A stretch of 64,000 nt of DNA. Origin: Nocardia anocheti (lineage in GTDB: Bacteria > Actinomycetota > Actinomycetes > Mycobacteriales > Mycobacteriaceae). A model generated the notes under the pieces. It ran no database searches. It was not told where the DNA came from and saw only the letters and a program-made list of their open reading frames with translations. Below, one piece after another: positions 42,259 through 50,907 of this stretch; the first letter of the stretch is position 1; every line of letters starts with the position of its first letter. Both the position numbers and the translations under genes were made by a program. Location of the stretch: NCBI RefSeq assembly GCF_029675105.1, contig NZ_JAQQFV010000004.1:554757-618756 (forward strand), written 5' to 3'.

Positions 42259-43334
42259 CGACGACGCTGCTCGACGACCCCGGCGTCGACGACCTCGACC
42301 ACGGCCGCGACCGAGGTCGCACCCGCTGGTGGATCGGCGGACTCACCGCCGCGCTGGCCATCGCGATCGTCCTGGCCGCCGGGCTCGGGCCGGTGACCGT
42401 CCCGCCGATGACGGTGCTGCGCATCATCGGCGGGCACACCCTCGGCCTTCCGGACGTCGCCGACTGGAGCACCGCGCAGGACTCCATCGTCTGGCTGGTC
42501 CGGGTGCCCCGGGTCCTGCTCGGCGCGCTGGTCGGGGCCGCGCTGGCGGTCAGCGGCGCGGTGCTGCAGACCGTGGTGCGCAATGTGCTGGCCGACCCGC
42601 ACATTCTCGGCGTCACCTCCGGCGCGTCCACCGGGGCCGCGGTGTATCTGCTGTTCGGTGTCACCGCGGCCACCACCACCGCCGCGCTGGCCGCCAGCGC
42701 GTTCGCCGGGGCGCTGGCCGCGACCGTGCTGCTGTTCGTGATCGCCCGGATGAACGGGCAGCTCACCTCGCTGCGACTGCTGCTGGCCGGGGTGACCATC
42801 GGCTACATCTTCGCCGCGGCCACCAGTTTCCTGGTCTTCGCCTCCGATCGGCCCGAAGCCGCCCGGACCGTGCTGTTCTGGCTGCTCGGTTCGCTCGCCT
42901 CGGCGGGCTGGCCGTCGGTGGCGACCACGGCGGCCGTCGTCGCGGCGGCCTGCCTCGCGGTGCTGCTCATGGCCCCGCGTCTGGACGCGCTGGCCGCGGG
43001 CGAGGACACCGCGCGCACGCTCGGCGTCGCCCCGCAGCGGGTGCGGCTGTGGGCCCTGCTGATCGTGGCGCTGGCCGTCGGCGCCGTGGTGGCGGTCGCG
43101 GGGTCCATCGGCTTCGTCGGGCTGATCGTGCCGCATGTCGCGCGGCTGTGCGTCGGTGGCACGCATCGGCATCTGCTGGTGGTGAGCGCGCTGATCGGGG
43201 CGCTGTTCCTGGTGATCGCCGATGTCGCCGCGCGCACCGTCTTCGCGCCGCGCGAGCTGCCGCTGGGCATCGTCACCGCCGCCGTCGGCGCGCCACTGCT
43301 GCTGGTGCTCATCCGCAGGCTGCGCGCGTCCTGA
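42255..43334 (+). CDS. FecCD-family ABC permease
   Basis: A 359-residue membrane protein with about ten transmembrane segments. Motifs: RVPRVLLGALVGAALAVSGAVLQTVVRN and LADPHILGVTSGAS near the N-terminus (each in a continuous conserved block), and GSIGFVGLIVPHVARL in the ATPase-contact loop. One permease gene only, so it should act as a homodimer. Typical for siderophore or cobalamin uptake. Confidence 0.95.
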   Translation: MTTTLLDDPGVDDLDHGRDRGRTRWWIGGLTAALAIAIVLAAGLGPVTVPPMTVLRIIGGHTLGLPDVADWSTAQDSIVWLVRVPRVLLGALVGAALAVSGAVLQTVVRNVLADPHILGVTSGASTGAAVYLLFGVTAATTTAALAASAFAGALAATVLLFVIARMNGQLTSLRLLLAGVTIGYIFAAATSFLVFASDRPEAARTVLFWLLGSLASAGWPSVATTAAVVAAACLAVLLMAPRLDALAAGEDTARTLGVAPQRVRLWALLIVALAVGAVVAVAGSIGFVGLIVPHVARLCVGGTHRHLLVVSALIGALFLVIADVAARTVFAPRELPLGIVTAAVGAPLLLVLIRRLRAS

Positions 43335-43360
43335 ATTTCGCACTCCCCGAAAGGAACACC

Positions 43361-44335
43361 ATGAACACCCGCTCCACCCCGCTGCGCCGCGCGGCGATCC
43401 CCTTCGCCCTGCTCACCAGCATGGTGGTCGCCGGATGCGGCACGCCCGCCCCGGCCACCACCGCCACCGCGCCCGGCTTCCCGATGACGATCTCGAGCTG
43501 CGGTCGCGATGTCACCTTCGCCAGTCCGCCGCAGCGGGTGGTCACCGTCGGGTCGGTGGCCGCGCCGCTCATCGCCGCCGCCGGTGCCGCCGACCACATC
43601 GTCACCCGGACCTTCGAGGCCGCCGCGTTCCCCGGTCAGTACGGCCCGGCCCTGGACGGCATCGAGATCACCGCGCCCACCGCCGAACTCGCGCGCGAGG
43701 AGATCATCAACCGCACCCCGGACCTGGTGGTGAGCGTCGAAGGGCTCTCGGTGACGCCCGAAGACCTCGCCGCGGTGAACATTCCGCTGATCGTCACCCG
43801 CGGGTACTGCCGCGACGCCAAGGGCTCGCTCGACGACATCCTCGCCGACATCACCCTCTACGGAAAGCTGTTCGGCACCTCGGCCGCCGCCGACGCCGAG
43901 GTCGCCGCGCTGCGGGCGCGGGTGGACGCCGTCACCGCACGGCACCGCGACGACCGGACCAGGACCAAGGCGGCGGCGCTGATCATCTCGCGCGACGGTG
44001 CCCAGCTCAAGGCCTACGGCACCCAGAGCACCGTCGACGAGCAGATGCGCATCCTCGGGCTGGACAACGTCTACGGCGATGTCACCAAGCGCAATTTCGA
44101 GATCGGCACCGAGACCCTGCTGGCCCGCGATCCGGAGGTGATCATCCTGCTCACCCAGGGTGACCAGACCCCCGAATCGGTGCGCGCGGCGCTGCGGCAG
44201 CGCGCGGAACTGGCCGGAGTGGACGCGATCCGCTCCGACCGGATCATCGTGGCACCCTTCGGGTACACGGGCCCGGGGCCGGTCGCCGTCGAGGGACTGG
44301 AAGTGCTCGACCGCGAACTCGGCGCGCTGCGATGA
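43361..44335 (+). CDS. ABC substrate-binding lipoprotein, siderophore/cobalamin type
   Basis: A 324-residue cluster A-II (FepB/BtuF-like) binding protein with lipobox VAGC (Cys26) and the Peripla_BP_2 pattern RVVTVGSVAAPLIAAAGAAD, NRTPDLVVSVEG and a long linker helix. AAAGGA precedes ATG 43361. The 26-base gap before it is the only non-overlapping junction of the operon, which would allow higher expression of the binding protein. Ligand: presumably the metal complex of the operon's product. Confidence 0.93.
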   Translation: MNTRSTPLRRAAIPFALLTSMVVAGCGTPAPATTATAPGFPMTISSCGRDVTFASPPQRVVTVGSVAAPLIAAAGAADHIVTRTFEAAAFPGQYGPALDGIEITAPTAELAREEIINRTPDLVVSVEGLSVTPEDLAAVNIPLIVTRGYCRDAKGSLDDILADITLYGKLFGTSAAADAEVAALRARVDAVTARHRDDRTRTKAAALIISRDGAQLKAYGTQSTVDEQMRILGLDNVYGDVTKRNFEIGTETLLARDPEVIILLTQGDQTPESVRAALRQRAELAGVDAIRSDRIIVAPFGYTGPGPVAVEGLEVLDRELGALR

Positions 44336-44874
44336 CGGCCGTCGCCGCCGGATATCGGGTCCGGCTCGCGCGGGCGGAGGATCTCGCGGGCGCGCGCAGC
44401 GTCATGCTCGACACCTTCTATCAGGTCTTCGGCATCGGCTACCTGCCCGAATACCACCAGGACGTGATCGATCCGGACAGCGCGTATCTGCGGCATCCGC
44501 GCAATCGACTGTGGGTGGCCGAACTCGACGGGACCGTTGTGGCCACCACGGCGATCCGTGCCCAGGGCCCCGCGCATCCACCGCACCCGGCCGAACTCGC
44601 CGCGCGCTATCCCGACGAGACCACCGCCCAGCTGTTCCGCGTCTACGTCCGGCCCGAACACCAGCGGCACGGGCTGGCCACCCAGCTGGTCCGGGCGGCC
44701 GTGGATCACGTCCGCGACACCCCCGCGTTCGACCGGCTCTACCTGCACACCGACGCGCGCACCCCCGGCGCGCTGGAGTTCTGGCTGACCTTCGGTGACA
44801 TCGTGCACGACGCGCGCGGTCCACACAGCGGCTTCCAGACGGTGCATCTGGAGATTGCGCTGGATCGCGGCTGA
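44332..44874 (+). CDS. GNAT-family N-acetyltransferase
   Basis: A 180-residue GNAT enzyme. The acetyl-CoA site is LFRVYVRPEHQRHGLATQLV (R/Q-x-x-G-x-G/A type). The acceptor side is YRVRLARAEDLAGARSVMLD. ATGA overlap with the binding-protein gene makes it the last gene of the operon. It could acylate an amine of the metallophore, for example a diamino acid, or detoxify an intermediate. Confidence 0.9.
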   Translation: MTAVAAGYRVRLARAEDLAGARSVMLDTFYQVFGIGYLPEYHQDVIDPDSAYLRHPRNRLWVAELDGTVVATTAIRAQGPAHPPHPAELAARYPDETTAQLFRVYVRPEHQRHGLATQLVRAAVDHVRDTPAFDRLYLHTDARTPGALEFWLTFGDIVHDARGPHSGFQTVHLEIALDRG

Positions 44875-44963
44875 CGCTGGCGCGGTCGCGACACACACGG
44901 CACTATCGAGGTCGTGGAAGACTTCCGAATCGGACAAAGCACCCGTTCGCGAGGTGTGGTGTC

Positions 44964-46526
44964 GTGACCGCGCTGGCTCGTGGGGAGAACCGGCCCGCGC
45001 CCGGTGACGAGTTGACCGTGACCGTGGCCAGTTCCGCCTCGGTCGACGTATCGGCGCTGCTGCTCACCGAGGCCGGGAAGGTGCGCTCGGACGCGGATTT
45101 CGTGTTCTTCAACCAGCCCGCCGGGCCGGGCGTGGTCTACCGGCACGGCAACGGGGGCCCCGACGTGGTGCAGGTGCGGACCTCGGCGCTGCCCGCCGAT
45201 ATCGACCGGGTGGTGGTCACCGCCAGCCTCGACGGCCGCGGACCCGCCACCTTCGCCGCGGTCGGCCAGCTCACCGCCACCATCGGATCCGGCTCGGACA
45301 CCCTGACTTTCCCGATCTCCGGGCTCACCACCGAGAGCGGTGTGGTGTGCGTGGAGATCTACCGGCGCGGTGGCGGCTGGAAGGTCCGCGCGATCGGTCA
45401 GGGCTACGACGACGGTCTGGCGGGCATCGCCTCGGCCTTCGGCGTCAACCTCGACGACGAGCCCGAACCGGCACCACCCGCTGGTGCCGCTCCGACTGTC
45501 GCCTATCCACCCGCCGGAAATCCGCCTCCCGGATATCCCGCTGCCCCGCCGGGAGCCCCCGGACAGTTCCCGCCCACGCCGCCTGGACAATTCGCGCCGC
45601 CGCCGGGCGGGCAGTTCGCTCCACCCGCGCCTCCTGGCGGCGCGTCCGGGCCGGGCCATTTCCCCCCGGCGACACCGAACTCCCCCGCCCAGTACCCGCC
45701 GCCGTATCCGGGTGGTCCGTCCGGCGCACCCGGTATGCCGGTCCCGAACACCCCGGGCCAGCAGCACTCTTCGTTCGCCTCTCAGCAAGGAGCCCCGCCC
45801 GTGCACAGCGACCTGTTCGATCCCTCGCACGCCGAGGTCAACGGCCTCGGCATCCAGAAGCAGGGCGGCAAGATGGTGAAGGTCGGGCTCAACGGGGAGG
45901 TGATGGCCCGGTCCGGGTCGATGGTGGCCTACCAGGGCGAGTTGCAGTTCCAGGCCCTGGGTTCGGGCGGAATCGGGCGGGCCATCCGCCAGCATCTGAC
46001 CGGGGAGGGCGTGCCGCTGATGAAGGTCAGCGGGCGCGGTGACCTGTTCCTGGCCAACAGCGCCGCCGACGTGCACCTCATCGACCTCGACGGCAGCGAC
46101 GGCCTCACCATCAACGGCGCCAATGTGCTCGCCTTCGACCCGACCCTGCAGTACGACATCGGCCGCGTGCAGGGCGCCGCGGGCTACGCCTCCAACGCGG
46201 GCCTGTTCAACTGCGTGTTCACCGGTCGCGGCCGCATCGCCATCACCACCCACGGGTCGCCGGTGGTCCTCACCGTCGACCAGGCCACCTACGCCGACCC
46301 CAATGCCGCCGTCGCCTGGTCCTCCAGCTTGCAGACCGGCATCAAACGCAACGACTCCTTCGGCCTGGGTCGTCTGATGGGCCGCAGCACCGGCGAGGCC
46401 AGCACGCTGTCGTTCACCGGCCGCGGCTTCGTCATCGTGCAGCCCTCGGAGTTGCCCCCGGGCGGGCTCATCGGCGGCACCGGCGGCGGCCAGCAGGCCG
46501 GAACCGGCGGCAGCATCTTCGGCTAG
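44964..46526 (+). CDS. TerD domain - proline-rich linker - AIM24 domain fusion protein
   Basis: A 520-residue protein in three parts. Residues 1 to about 165 form a TerD-like domain (LTVTVASSASVDVSALLLTE, and SDADFVFFNQP, which is a diagnostic motif). Residues about 170-275 are a low-complexity Pro/Gly/Ala linker. Residues about 285-510 form an AIM24/TIGR00266-type beta domain (GEVMARSGSMVAYQGELQF and VFTGRGRIAITTHGSP). TerD proteins bind calcium and act in stress responses; AIM24 is a mitochondrial-biogenesis domain with unclear bacterial function. GTG 44964 has GCGAGG upstream. Monocistronic; a strong hairpin follows. Confidence 0.9.
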   Translation: MTALARGENRPAPGDELTVTVASSASVDVSALLLTEAGKVRSDADFVFFNQPAGPGVVYRHGNGGPDVVQVRTSALPADIDRVVVTASLDGRGPATFAAVGQLTATIGSGSDTLTFPISGLTTESGVVCVEIYRRGGGWKVRAIGQGYDDGLAGIASAFGVNLDDEPEPAPPAGAAPTVAYPPAGNPPPGYPAAPPGAPGQFPPTPPGQFAPPPGGQFAPPAPPGGASGPGHFPPATPNSPAQYPPPYPGGPSGAPGMPVPNTPGQQHSSFASQQGAPPVHSDLFDPSHAEVNGLGIQKQGGKMVKVGLNGEVMARSGSMVAYQGELQFQALGSGGIGRAIRQHLTGEGVPLMKVSGRGDLFLANSAADVHLIDLDGSDGLTINGANVLAFDPTLQYDIGRVQGAAGYASNAGLFNCVFTGRGRIAITTHGSPVVLTVDQATYADPNAAVAWSSSLQTGIKRNDSFGLGRLMGRSTGEASTLSFTGRGFVIVQPSELPPGGLIGGTGGGQQAGTGGSIFG

Positions 46527-46533
46527 AGACGAC

Positions 46534-46567
46534 TCCGGCGGCACACCCACGAGGGTGCGCCGCCGGA
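46534..46567. terminator. Bidirectional hairpin terminator between convergent genes
   Basis: The 15-base left arm TCCGGCGGCACACCC (46534-46548) pairs with GGGTGCGCCGCCGGA (46553-46567) with one G-T type mismatch and an ACGA loop. It sits between the stop of the TerD-AIM24 gene and the stop of the coiled-coil membrane protein gene. No T-run follows, as is common for actinobacterial terminators. Confidence 0.75.
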
Positions 46568-46582
46568 ACGGTGTTTCAGGAC

Positions 46583-47872
46583 CTACGAGCCCGCGCGTTC
46601 CTTGCGGGCCTGGCGACGGGCCTCACGCATGGCGTTGAGTTCCTGCTCCAGGCTCTCGGCGATGCGGAACTGGCCGGTGTCGTAGACATTGACCGGCTCG
46701 ATGGCCTCGTAGCCGAAGTTGGCCTCGGCGAAGGCCTTCTCGACGCGGGCCTCGATATCGGAGATGGTGCTCTTGCGGGCCGCGGGGACCGCGTCGGCGG
46801 GCTTGGTCTGCTCGACGGGCTCGGCGGCGGGCGTCGGCGCGGGCTCGGGCGCGGCGGCGGGCACCGCGGACTTCTTGGTGGCCTTCTCCGAGGACGAGGG
46901 CTTGCCGATGCCGAAGCGCTTGCGCTTCTCGGTGGGACGACCATTGCCGACGGGCTCGCTCGGCGTCCAGGCGGGCTCCCGGGTGACCGGCACGGTGGGC
47001 GCGGTGCTGGTGATCGGCTCGGGGCCGGGCGTGCCGGTCATCGGCGGCTGGTAGGTCAGGCGCACCGAATCGGCGGGCTGCCGGTTGAGCAGGCTCTCGG
47101 CCGGGTCGGGCATGTCCCTGACCTGGCTGGTCGCGCGGGTGATGGCCAGACCGTAGCGCGCGCTGGCCGCGTCGTGGATGAGCAGCGCGACACCGATCAT
47201 CACCGGCGCCACCGCGTGCACGGCGGCGTCGTACCAGCGCCCGTCGCGCACATAGGGATAGGTGTTGAGGGTGACGGTGAGACCCAGCAGCGCGAGCTCG
47301 GCGAGCGCGACCTGACGCCGATTGTCGATGACGCCCCACTCGGCGACCTTGTTGGTGCCGACCATGATGATGATCAGACACACGCTGATCATCGCCTCGA
47401 GCAGATAGCTGAACCAGAACAGCGGATCGCTCGGCCCGCCCGGCGCGATGTTCTGCTGGACGTTCACCGCCGACCACAGCATGCCCGCGCCGACGACGCC
47501 CGCCAGCGCTTTGAGCGACCACGACCGATGCCGGTACAGCGAAGCCAGCTTCGCGTGCGGGCTCGATTCGCGCCGCTGGGAGGCCATCGCCTTTCTGGCG
47601 AGCAGCAGATCTCGCATGTCGGCCTTCTCGATCGCTTCGGTGGTCTGGCGGGCCCGGTCGGACGCCTGCGCCATCGCCTGGGTGTGCTTCCAGCGCTGTT
47701 CGCGATCCTGTTCACGGATGCGTTCGGCCAGTTCCCGTTCGGCGCGCAGCTCGTCTTCCGACAGCGCGTCGGTGAGCGCTGGGTCGAACTGATAGGCCAG
47801 GCGCCCGCGCGCGCGTTCCACGCGCTGGGCGAGCTGGGTGACGTCGTCCTCGAGCGGAGTCTCGATGGTCAT
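46583..47872 (-). CDS. Coiled-coil membrane protein of unknown function
   Basis: A 429-residue protein. Residues 1-90 are highly charged and helical (RAERELAERIREQDREQRWK), a likely coiled coil. Residues about 105-235 hold four hydrophobic segments (SLKALAGVVGAGMLWSAV, PLFWFSYLLEAMISVCLIII and others). The C-terminal 190 residues are Pro/Ala-rich and end in a second charged helix. The membrane core recalls DUF2637/Spd-type proteins of actinobacterial conjugative plasmids, but I cannot be sure of that. No mobility genes are nearby. Function unknown. Confidence 0.8.
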   Translation of the reverse strand: MTIETPLEDDVTQLAQRVERARGRLAYQFDPALTDALSEDELRAERELAERIREQDREQRWKHTQAMAQASDRARQTTEAIEKADMRDLLLARKAMASQRRESSPHAKLASLYRHRSWSLKALAGVVGAGMLWSAVNVQQNIAPGGPSDPLFWFSYLLEAMISVCLIIIMVGTNKVAEWGVIDNRRQVALAELALLGLTVTLNTYPYVRDGRWYDAAVHAVAPVMIGVALLIHDAASARYGLAITRATSQVRDMPDPAESLLNRQPADSVRLTYQPPMTGTPGPEPITSTAPTVPVTREPAWTPSEPVGNGRPTEKRKRFGIGKPSSSEKATKKSAVPAAAPEPAPTPAAEPVEQTKPADAVPAARKSTISDIEARVEKAFAEANFGYEAIEPVNVYDTGQFRIAESLEQELNAMREARRQARKERAGS

Positions 47873-48251
47873 GCCACACCACCGCCCCGGCGTCGCGAAG
47901 GCAGGCGGGTGACCACACGTGTGAACGGCACACGCCATTCTTAGTCCATCCACCCTCGAGCGCGAAACCGATGCTCGGACACCGCTCCCCAGACACGGCG
48001 CGCCGCGCGCGACACGCGCAACGGAACCTGCGGATTTCGCGGGCTGCGAAGATAATCGCCGCCCGCCGTCCGCAGCGGAGTTTCCGGCCGTTCGGTGCTC
48101 GACTGTTGCCGAACAGTGTTCGTGTCCCGAGTACGCCGGGCGTGTCGGTTCACCGGGCGACCCGGCCGCGCGCGCAATAGGGTGGTGCGAAACGGGGGGC
48201 CGCCGAAGGGGTTCGGGGCCCACCCGCGAGATCGATTCCGAGGGTGGAGAA
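47873..48251. other. Intergenic region without a recognisable gene (379 bases)
   Basis: The space between the divergent coiled-coil membrane protein gene and the HD-domain gene. Open frames here show no family motifs and no ribosome sites. It includes a short palindrome CGAACAGTGTTCG around 48112, which is not a standard LexA box (three central bases instead of four). Promoters for both flanking genes are presumably here, but I see no clear -35/-10 pairs. Confidence 0.6.
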
Positions 48252-48809
48252 TTGACCGAGTACACCGAGCCGGACCGCGCCGTCGCCGACCGGCTCGAGC
48301 CGTGGATCGCGCGCCTGGGCGCCGACCGCAAGGCCTACCAGAACCACGTGTTGCGGGTGCTGCGCTTCGCCGACCTGCTCTTCGCCCGCACCGGCGAGCC
48401 GGGACCGCCACCGAGCACGCGCGAGGAGTTCGTCACCGCGGCGACCTTCCACGATCTGGGCATCTGGGCCGCGGCCACCTTCGACTATCTCGAGCCGTCC
48501 TGCGCGCTGGCGGGCGACTGGCTGATCGCGCACAGCCGCGAGGACCTCTCCGAACTGGTCTGCCGGATGATCCGCGACCACCACCGCATCCGCCCGGCCG
48601 GTCGCGCCGCCGATCCGGTGGAGTTGTTCCGCCGCGCCGATCTGATCGACGTCTCGTGCGGCGCGCGACGCTTCGGCCTATCGTTCGCGACCTACGCGGG
48701 CGTCGTCCGACGACTCCCGGACAGCGGCTTCCACCTCAAGCTCGCGGAGCTGACGATGCGCCGCGCGCTCATCCATCCCCTGTCTCCGTTACCGATGATC
48801 CGCTGGTGA
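48252..48809 (+). CDS. HD-domain phosphohydrolase-like protein
   Basis: A 185-residue protein from TTG 48252, preceded by GGGTGGAG at good distance. The HD metal motif is visible as His in KAYQNHVLRVLRFADL, His-Asp in TAATFHDLGIW, and a downstream His pair in MIRDHHRIRP. HD proteins hydrolyse phosphoesters, often nucleotides, but many small stand-alone members have no known substrate. Monocistronic. Confidence 0.85.
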   Translation: MTEYTEPDRAVADRLEPWIARLGADRKAYQNHVLRVLRFADLLFARTGEPGPPPSTREEFVTAATFHDLGIWAAATFDYLEPSCALAGDWLIAHSREDLSELVCRMIRDHHRIRPAGRAADPVELFRRADLIDVSCGARRFGLSFATYAGVVRRLPDSGFHLKLAELTMRRALIHPLSPLPMIRW

Positions 48810-48871
48810 GAGGCTATTTCTCCGATATTATTGTCACGCCGCCAATACTGGTGCACACTGGTAGCCGTAAC

Positions 48872-48894
48872 CACCGGTCACATCTGGACCGGTG
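48872..48894. promoter_or_regulatory. Inverted repeat upstream of the acyl-CoA dehydrogenase gene
   Basis: CACCGGTC (48872-48879) and GACCGGTG (48887-48894) are perfect 8-base inverted repeats with seven bases between, ending 24 bases before the ATG. Could be a regulator site or a 5' leader hairpin. No regulator gene is adjacent. Confidence 0.45.
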
Positions 48895-48918
48895 ATGTCC
48901 GAGCCGTAAGGAGACTCG

Positions 48919-50064
48919 ATGGCCGCCAATCGTTCCAGCTGGATGAACGAGGACCTGGACGCCCTGCGCGACCTGGCCCGCGCTTTCATGGCCAAGGAAC
49001 TCGTGCCGAACATCGACAAGTACCGCGAGCAGCACCACGTGGACCGCGACCTGTGGAACAAGGCCGGTGAAGTGGGCCTGCTGTGTCTGTCGATCCCGGA
49101 GGAGTACGGCGGCGGTGGCGGCACCTTCGCCCACGAGGCCGTGCTGATGGAGGAGCAGGCCCGCGCGGTGGACACCTCGTGGGGCGTCAGCCTGCACAAC
49201 GGCATCGTCGCGCACTACCTGCTCGCCTACGGCACCGAGGAGCAGAAGAAGCAGTGGCTGCCCAAGATGGCCAGCGGTGAGGTCGTCGGCGCCATCGCCA
49301 TGACCGAGCCCGGCACCGGCTCGGACCTGCAGGCGGTCAAGGCCAAGGCCATCCGTGACGGCGACGAGTACGTCATCAACGGCTCCAAGACCTTCATCAC
49401 CAACGGCGCCCAGGCCGACCTGATCATCGTGGTCGCCAAGACCGACCCCACCCAGGGCGCGGCCGGTGTCTCGCTGGTGCTGGTCGAGGCCGACCGCGCC
49501 GGGTTCCGTCGCGGCCGCGTGCTGGACAAGATCGGCCAGAAGGGCCAGGACACCTCCGAGCTGTTCTTCGAGGACGTACGCGTCCCGGTGACCAACCTGC
49601 TCGGCACCCAGGAGGGTCAGGGCTTCATCCAGCTCATGCAGCAGCTGCCGCAGGAGCGCCTGATCGTGTCGATGGGCGCGGTCGCGGGCATGGAGGTCGC
49701 CCTGGACCACACCCTGCGCTACACCAAGGAGCGCGAGGCCTTCGGCCGCCCGGTGTTCGGTTTCCAGAACACCAAGTTCAAGCTGGCCGAGGTGGCCACC
49801 GAGGCCCGCATCGCGCGCGTGTTCATCGACGACTGCATCGAGAAGCACCTGCGCGGCGAACTCGACATCCCGACCGTCGCGATGGCGAAGTGGTGGACCA
49901 CCGACAAGGCCATGCAGATCGCCGACACCTGCCTGCAGCTGTTCGGCGGCTACGGCTACATGAACGAGTACCCGATCGCGCGCATGTGGGTCGACAACCG
50001 CGTCCAGCTGATCTACGCGGGCACCAACGAGATCATGAAGGAGATCATCGCGCGCAGCCTGTAG
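48919..50064 (+). CDS. Acyl-CoA dehydrogenase (FadE type)
   Basis: A 381-residue flavoprotein. FAD and substrate motifs: AIAMTEPGTGSDLQAVKAKA and FITNGAQADLIIVVAKTD; QLFGGYGYMNEYPIARMWVDN; catalytic base Glu371 in YAGTNEIM. It is very well conserved against the family and has AAGGAG before the ATG. It catalyses the first oxidation step of beta-oxidation, transferring electrons to ETF. It is monocistronic with its own perfect terminator and codon use typical of a well-expressed gene. Chain-length preference cannot be read from sequence. Confidence 0.96.
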   Translation: MAANRSSWMNEDLDALRDLARAFMAKELVPNIDKYREQHHVDRDLWNKAGEVGLLCLSIPEEYGGGGGTFAHEAVLMEEQARAVDTSWGVSLHNGIVAHYLLAYGTEEQKKQWLPKMASGEVVGAIAMTEPGTGSDLQAVKAKAIRDGDEYVINGSKTFITNGAQADLIIVVAKTDPTQGAAGVSLVLVEADRAGFRRGRVLDKIGQKGQDTSELFFEDVRVPVTNLLGTQEGQGFIQLMQQLPQERLIVSMGAVAGMEVALDHTLRYTKEREAFGRPVFGFQNTKFKLAEVATEARIARVFIDDCIEKHLRGELDIPTVAMAKWWTTDKAMQIADTCLQLFGGYGYMNEYPIARMWVDNRVQLIYAGTNEIMKEIIARSL

Positions 50065-50087
50065 GTTCGCCGCACCCGATGACCTCG

Positions 50088-50123
50088 ACCGGCCGCGCAC
50101 AGCACCTGTGCGCGGCCGGTTTT
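50088..50123 (+). terminator. Rho-independent terminator after the acyl-CoA dehydrogenase gene
   Basis: ACCGGCCGCGCACAG (50088-50102) pairs perfectly with CTGTGCGCGGCCGGT (50106-50120) around a three-base loop and is followed by TTT. It starts 23 bases after the stop codon. The strongest terminator in the window. Confidence 0.93.
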
Positions 50124-50213
50124 CGCTGTCGGCGCGGTGACCTATCCGGATTCCGCGCCGGGACGAATGCCTGTCGACAGGCGTGCGGAGCGGACGAGGG
50201 CGGGTGCGAGCGG

Positions 50214-50726
50214 GTGGAGACCGACAGCGACGGCGCATCGAGTGGGCCACGACGGGACCCGTCGCTGCCCGCGCGAGCACAGATGATGCGGGCCGTCTGC
50301 GGCGTCACCGGCGACGGCGATCCGGTGCTGTGCGCGGCACACGAACTGGCCGCGCTGCACGAACGCCGCGAACAGCTCGCCCCCGGCGACACCCGCGAGA
50401 TCGACGGCGAGCGCGCGCGTCTGGTGTGCGAGATCGACCGCTGGGTGGTGATCCGCTCGCCGCGCCCCGCGCACACCGCGCCCATGCACACCGAGAGCAT
50501 CGGCGCCGTGATCGACCGCATGGCGCATTTCGCCGCCCTCACCTACCGCGCCCTGGCCGGTGGCGGCGAATCCGAACTGCGCGCGGCCCAGCTGCGGCTG
50601 CACGAACTCGCCTGTGGCTATGACGATCTCATCGTCGAGGTGGCCAACGGCGCGCGCCGACTTCCCGACGGCAACCCGGAAAACGATGGCGCGCAACCAA
50701 GCCGGGATCGCCCACACACCGAATAA
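50214..50726 (+). CDS. DUF4254-family protein
   Basis: A 170-residue protein from GTG 50214, or 147 residues from ATG 50283; the start is uncertain. The core has PVLCAAHELAALHERREQL, EIDGERARLVCEIDRWV and HTESIGAVIDRMAHFAALTY, which fit DUF4254 as I know it. The family is widespread and uncharacterised. It is all-helical, without signal peptide. It follows the fadE terminator, so it should have its own promoter. Confidence 0.75.
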   Translation: METDSDGASSGPRRDPSLPARAQMMRAVCGVTGDGDPVLCAAHELAALHERREQLAPGDTREIDGERARLVCEIDRWVVIRSPRPAHTAPMHTESIGAVIDRMAHFAALTYRALAGGGESELRAAQLRLHELACGYDDLIVEVANGARRLPDGNPENDGAQPSRDRPHTE

Positions 50727-50907
50727 CAGGTGGTGCGCCGCCCGAGACCGGCCACGGAAACCGCGCACCAGCTCTCCCCGCCGCGCTGGGGTGCACAACC
50801 CCACCCTCCCCCAGGTCCGGCGCGGCATCCGGTCCCCGCTCTTCGGGCGGCGGGGACCATCCGGTCTTCGGCCCCGTACCGATGCGGCGGTGCGGGGCCG
50901 ATCGCCG

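Noticed and set aside
40502..44335. PduX-like kinase plus FecCD-type importer read as a cobalamin salvage operon
   Set aside because: No cob or btu genes, no CobD, and no cobalamin riboswitch-like leader are present, whereas a ligase, a PLP beta-replacement enzyme and an MFS exporter are. Kept as the main alternative to the metallophore idea, not as the call.
31487..44335. Possible functional merger of the Mn/Zn ABC importer with the metallophore-like operon
   Set aside because: They are separated by unrelated genes and have different promoters; the first is an ion-type (cluster A-I) system and the second a chelate-type (cluster A-II) system.
48111..48124. CGAACAGTGTTCG as a possible LexA (SOS) box
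   Set aside because: The actinobacterial LexA box has four central bases between CGAAC and GTTCG; here there are three, and no SOS-type gene follows.
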